From an uncultured Oscillospiraceae bacterium (GTDB lineage: Bacteria; Bacillota; Clostridia; Oscillospirales; Ruminococcaceae), in contig UQQY01000113.1 of the NCBI GenBank assembly GCA_900543295.1, forward strand, positions 1 through 7,609: a stretch of 7,609 bases of DNA, written 5' to 3'. The notes below the pieces were generated by a model. The model did no database searches and had not been told where the DNA came from. It was given only the letters and a program-made list of their open reading frames with translations. Positions 6,593 to 7,609 of this stretch are shown one piece after another (the first letter of the stretch is position 1; each line of letters starts with the position of its first letter). Made by a program: the position numbers and the translations under genes.

Positions 6593-7558
6593 ATGGAGCA
6601 GTCTATCTATCTGATTTTGGAAAACGGCACTGTTTTCACTGGAAAAGCGTTTGGCGCTGTAGGTGAGGTGACGGGTGAAGTCGTTTTTACAACATCGATG
6701 ACAGGGTACTTGGAGACATTGACCGATCCGAGCTATTACGGACAGATCGTTCTTCAGACCTTCCCTTTAATCGGAAATTATGGAGTAATTCCCAGCGATT
6801 TCGAATCCGCAGAACCGAAGCTTAGCGCCTATATTGTGAGAGAATGGTGTCATGATCCTTCCAATTTCCGTTGTGAGGGAGATCTTGACGCCTTTTTAAA
6901 AGCCTCGAATATTGTTGGTATGTATGGAATCGATACCAGACGGCTCACCAAGATCATCCGTGAGTCCGGCGTGATGAACGCGCGGATTACAGCAAAGCTT
7001 CCGGAGGATCTTTCTCCTGTGCTCAAAGAGCTTGCGGCATACCGCATTACGGATGCAGTCGGGCGTGTAAGCTGTAAAGAGACGAAGGAATATTCGGTTG
7101 AGGATGCTGCGCGTCGTGTTGTTTTATGGGATTTCGGCGCCAAGGAGAACATCGCGCGCGAGCTGCAAAAGCGTGGATGTCATGTTGTTCGTATGCCGGC
7201 CGCGGCTACTGCGGAGGAGATTCTTGCACAAAAGCCGGACGGCGTTATGCTTTCGAACGGGCCGGGCGATCCCGCTGAAAATACGGGTATCATAAAAGAG
7301 CTGAAAAAGCTCTGCGAAAGCCGTATTCCAACCTTTGGAATCTGCCTTGGGCATCAGCTCCTGGCGCTTTCACAGGGCGCGAAAACCGAAAAGCTGCATT
7401 ACGGCCACCGCGGTGCGAACCAGCCGGTTAAAGATATGGAAACCGGCCGCGTTTATATTACGAGCCAGAATCACGGTTATGCTGTGCAGTCCGACACGCT
7501 GCCCTCGGCGGTCGCGATATCGCCCAGGCGCGCGCCCGTGCCGTCTACGAACAGGTAG
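6593..7558 (+). CDS. carA: Carbamoyl-phosphate synthase small subunit, 3'-truncated at a sequence junction
   Basis: CarA splits glutamine and feeds ammonia to CarB for carbamoyl phosphate, used for pyrimidines and arginine. The N-terminal domain is intact (TTSMTGYLETLTDPSYYGQ about 33-51; YGIDTRRLTKIIR 111-123). The class I amidotransferase domain shows SNGPGDP (221-227), the nucleophile Cys251 in FGICLGHQLLALSQGA, HRGANQPVKD and ITSQNHGYAV (289-298). After residue about 304 (base about 7504), or at most 310, family resemblance ends: the frame continues with Pro/Arg-rich residues to a stop at 7556-7558, giving 321 residues instead of the usual roughly 350-380. The catalytic His-x-Glu region (HPE) is missing, so this product would lack glutaminase activity. 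The final bases look foreign (see 7505-7609), so the native gene is probably intact in the organism and cut here by a join. carB would be expected just downstream. Confidence 0.85.
   Translation: MEQSIYLILENGTVFTGKAFGAVGEVTGEVVFTTSMTGYLETLTDPSYYGQIVLQTFPLIGNYGVIPSDFESAEPKLSAYIVREWCHDPSNFRCEGDLDAFLKASNIVGMYGIDTRRLTKIIRESGVMNARITAKLPEDLSPVLKELAAYRITDAVGRVSCKETKEYSVEDAARRVVLWDFGAKENIARELQKRGCHVVRMPAAATAEEILAQKPDGVMLSNGPGDPAENTGIIKELKKLCESRIPTFGICLGHQLLALSQGAKTEKLHYGHRGANQPVKDMETGRVYITSQNHGYAVQSDTLPSAVAISPRRAPVPSTNR
7502..7525. other. Sequence junction between carA and unrelated DNA
   Basis: CarA similarity holds through HGYAVQSDTLP (codon ending at 7504), possibly six codons more, and then stops abruptly. 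Base composition and best coding strand change at the same place. No inverted repeat, target duplication or transposase sign is seen at the join, which favours an assembly chimera near a contig end over an insertion element. Confidence 0.55.
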
Positions 7559-7609
7559 TTGAGCTGGCCCGCAGAGGTGTTCCACGCGACCATGAACAGA
7601 TCGTCGTTC
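7505..7609 (-). CDS. Foreign-looking GC-rich coding fragment, partial, opposite strand
   Basis: Read on the minus strand from base 7608, codons give NDDLFMVAWNTSAGQ, then LNYLFVDGTGARLGDIATAEG, and run open to a stop at 7479-7477 inside carA sequence. By hand count over 36 codons, G+C is about 64% at position 1, 44% at position 2 and 89% at position 3, the typical pattern of a GC-rich coding gene and unlike the neighbouring genes. The sequence style (hydrophobic/Trp strand, Gly/Asn turn, strand ending VDGTGARLGD) resembles repeats of secreted beta-propeller proteins; this is a guess from a short piece. The plus-strand frame sharing the same codon boundaries is also open (ending VVELARRGVPRDHEQIVV) but has its GC peak at position 1, so the minus strand is preferred. 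Both ends are missing, and no function is assigned. Confidence 0.4.

Noticed and set aside
7505..7609. Plus-strand coding reading of the right end (ending VVELARRGVPRDHEQIVV)
   Set aside because: It is open and protein-like, but its GC is highest at codon position 1 rather than 3, the pattern expected of a mirror frame of a GC-rich minus-strand gene. It is kept only as an alternative.

Overview
The window is about 7.5 kb of one-directional, tightly packed genes, all on the + strand. It is moderately GC-rich with strong GGAGG-type ribosome binding sites. Gene content (a split archaeal-type glutamate synthase, a GSI-type glutamine synthetase, an ANTAR regulator) suggests a low-to-medium-GC Firmicute of class Clostridia, probably near Ruminococcaceae/Oscillospiraceae. 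This placement rests on gene order and protein character, not on a marker gene. The odd length and a chimeric-looking right end suggest a metagenome contig.

Region 1 (1-3135) encodes a split glutamate synthase. It contains the 3' part of the FMN/Fe-S synthase domain (GltB2 type, 5' end outside the window), a four-cluster ferredoxin, an FAD/NAD(P) oxidoreductase, and a free-standing GXGXG domain (the C-terminal domain of ordinary GltB). Spacings are 3 bp, 10 bp and a 4-bp ATGA overlap, so this is one transcription unit. The class II amidotransferase domain that would complete the enzyme is not in the window and is expected upstream.

Region 2 (3136-3236) is the only real gap. It is A-rich and holds a sigma-70-like promoter candidate and a pair of 10-bp direct repeats.

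Region 3 (3237-7504) carries glnA (a GSI-type glutamine synthetase with several non-standard regulatory and active-site-loop positions), an ANTAR RNA-binding regulator whose receiver domain has lost its phosphorylation residues, purF (complete, with Fe-S ligands and a short propeptide) and carA. The logic is a glutamine supply-and-use unit. GlnA makes glutamine and glutamate synthase turns it into glutamate. PurF and CarA use it to start purine and to make carbamoyl phosphate for pyrimidine and arginine. The ANTAR protein is the obvious local regulator candidate.

Region 4 (about 7505-7609) does not belong to carA. The CarA reading stops making sense after residue about 304 to 310, losing the C-terminal catalytic His/Glu region. 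The last roughly 100 bases read well as a GC-rich coding sequence on the opposite strand. An assembly chimera at a contig end is the simplest explanation; a real rearrangement is possible.

No RNA genes, CRISPR arrays, insertion sequences or convincing terminators were seen. The most unusual biology is the combination of a split glutamate synthase, a divergent glutamine synthetase and a phosphorylation-blind ANTAR protein with two glutamine-consuming biosynthetic enzymes.
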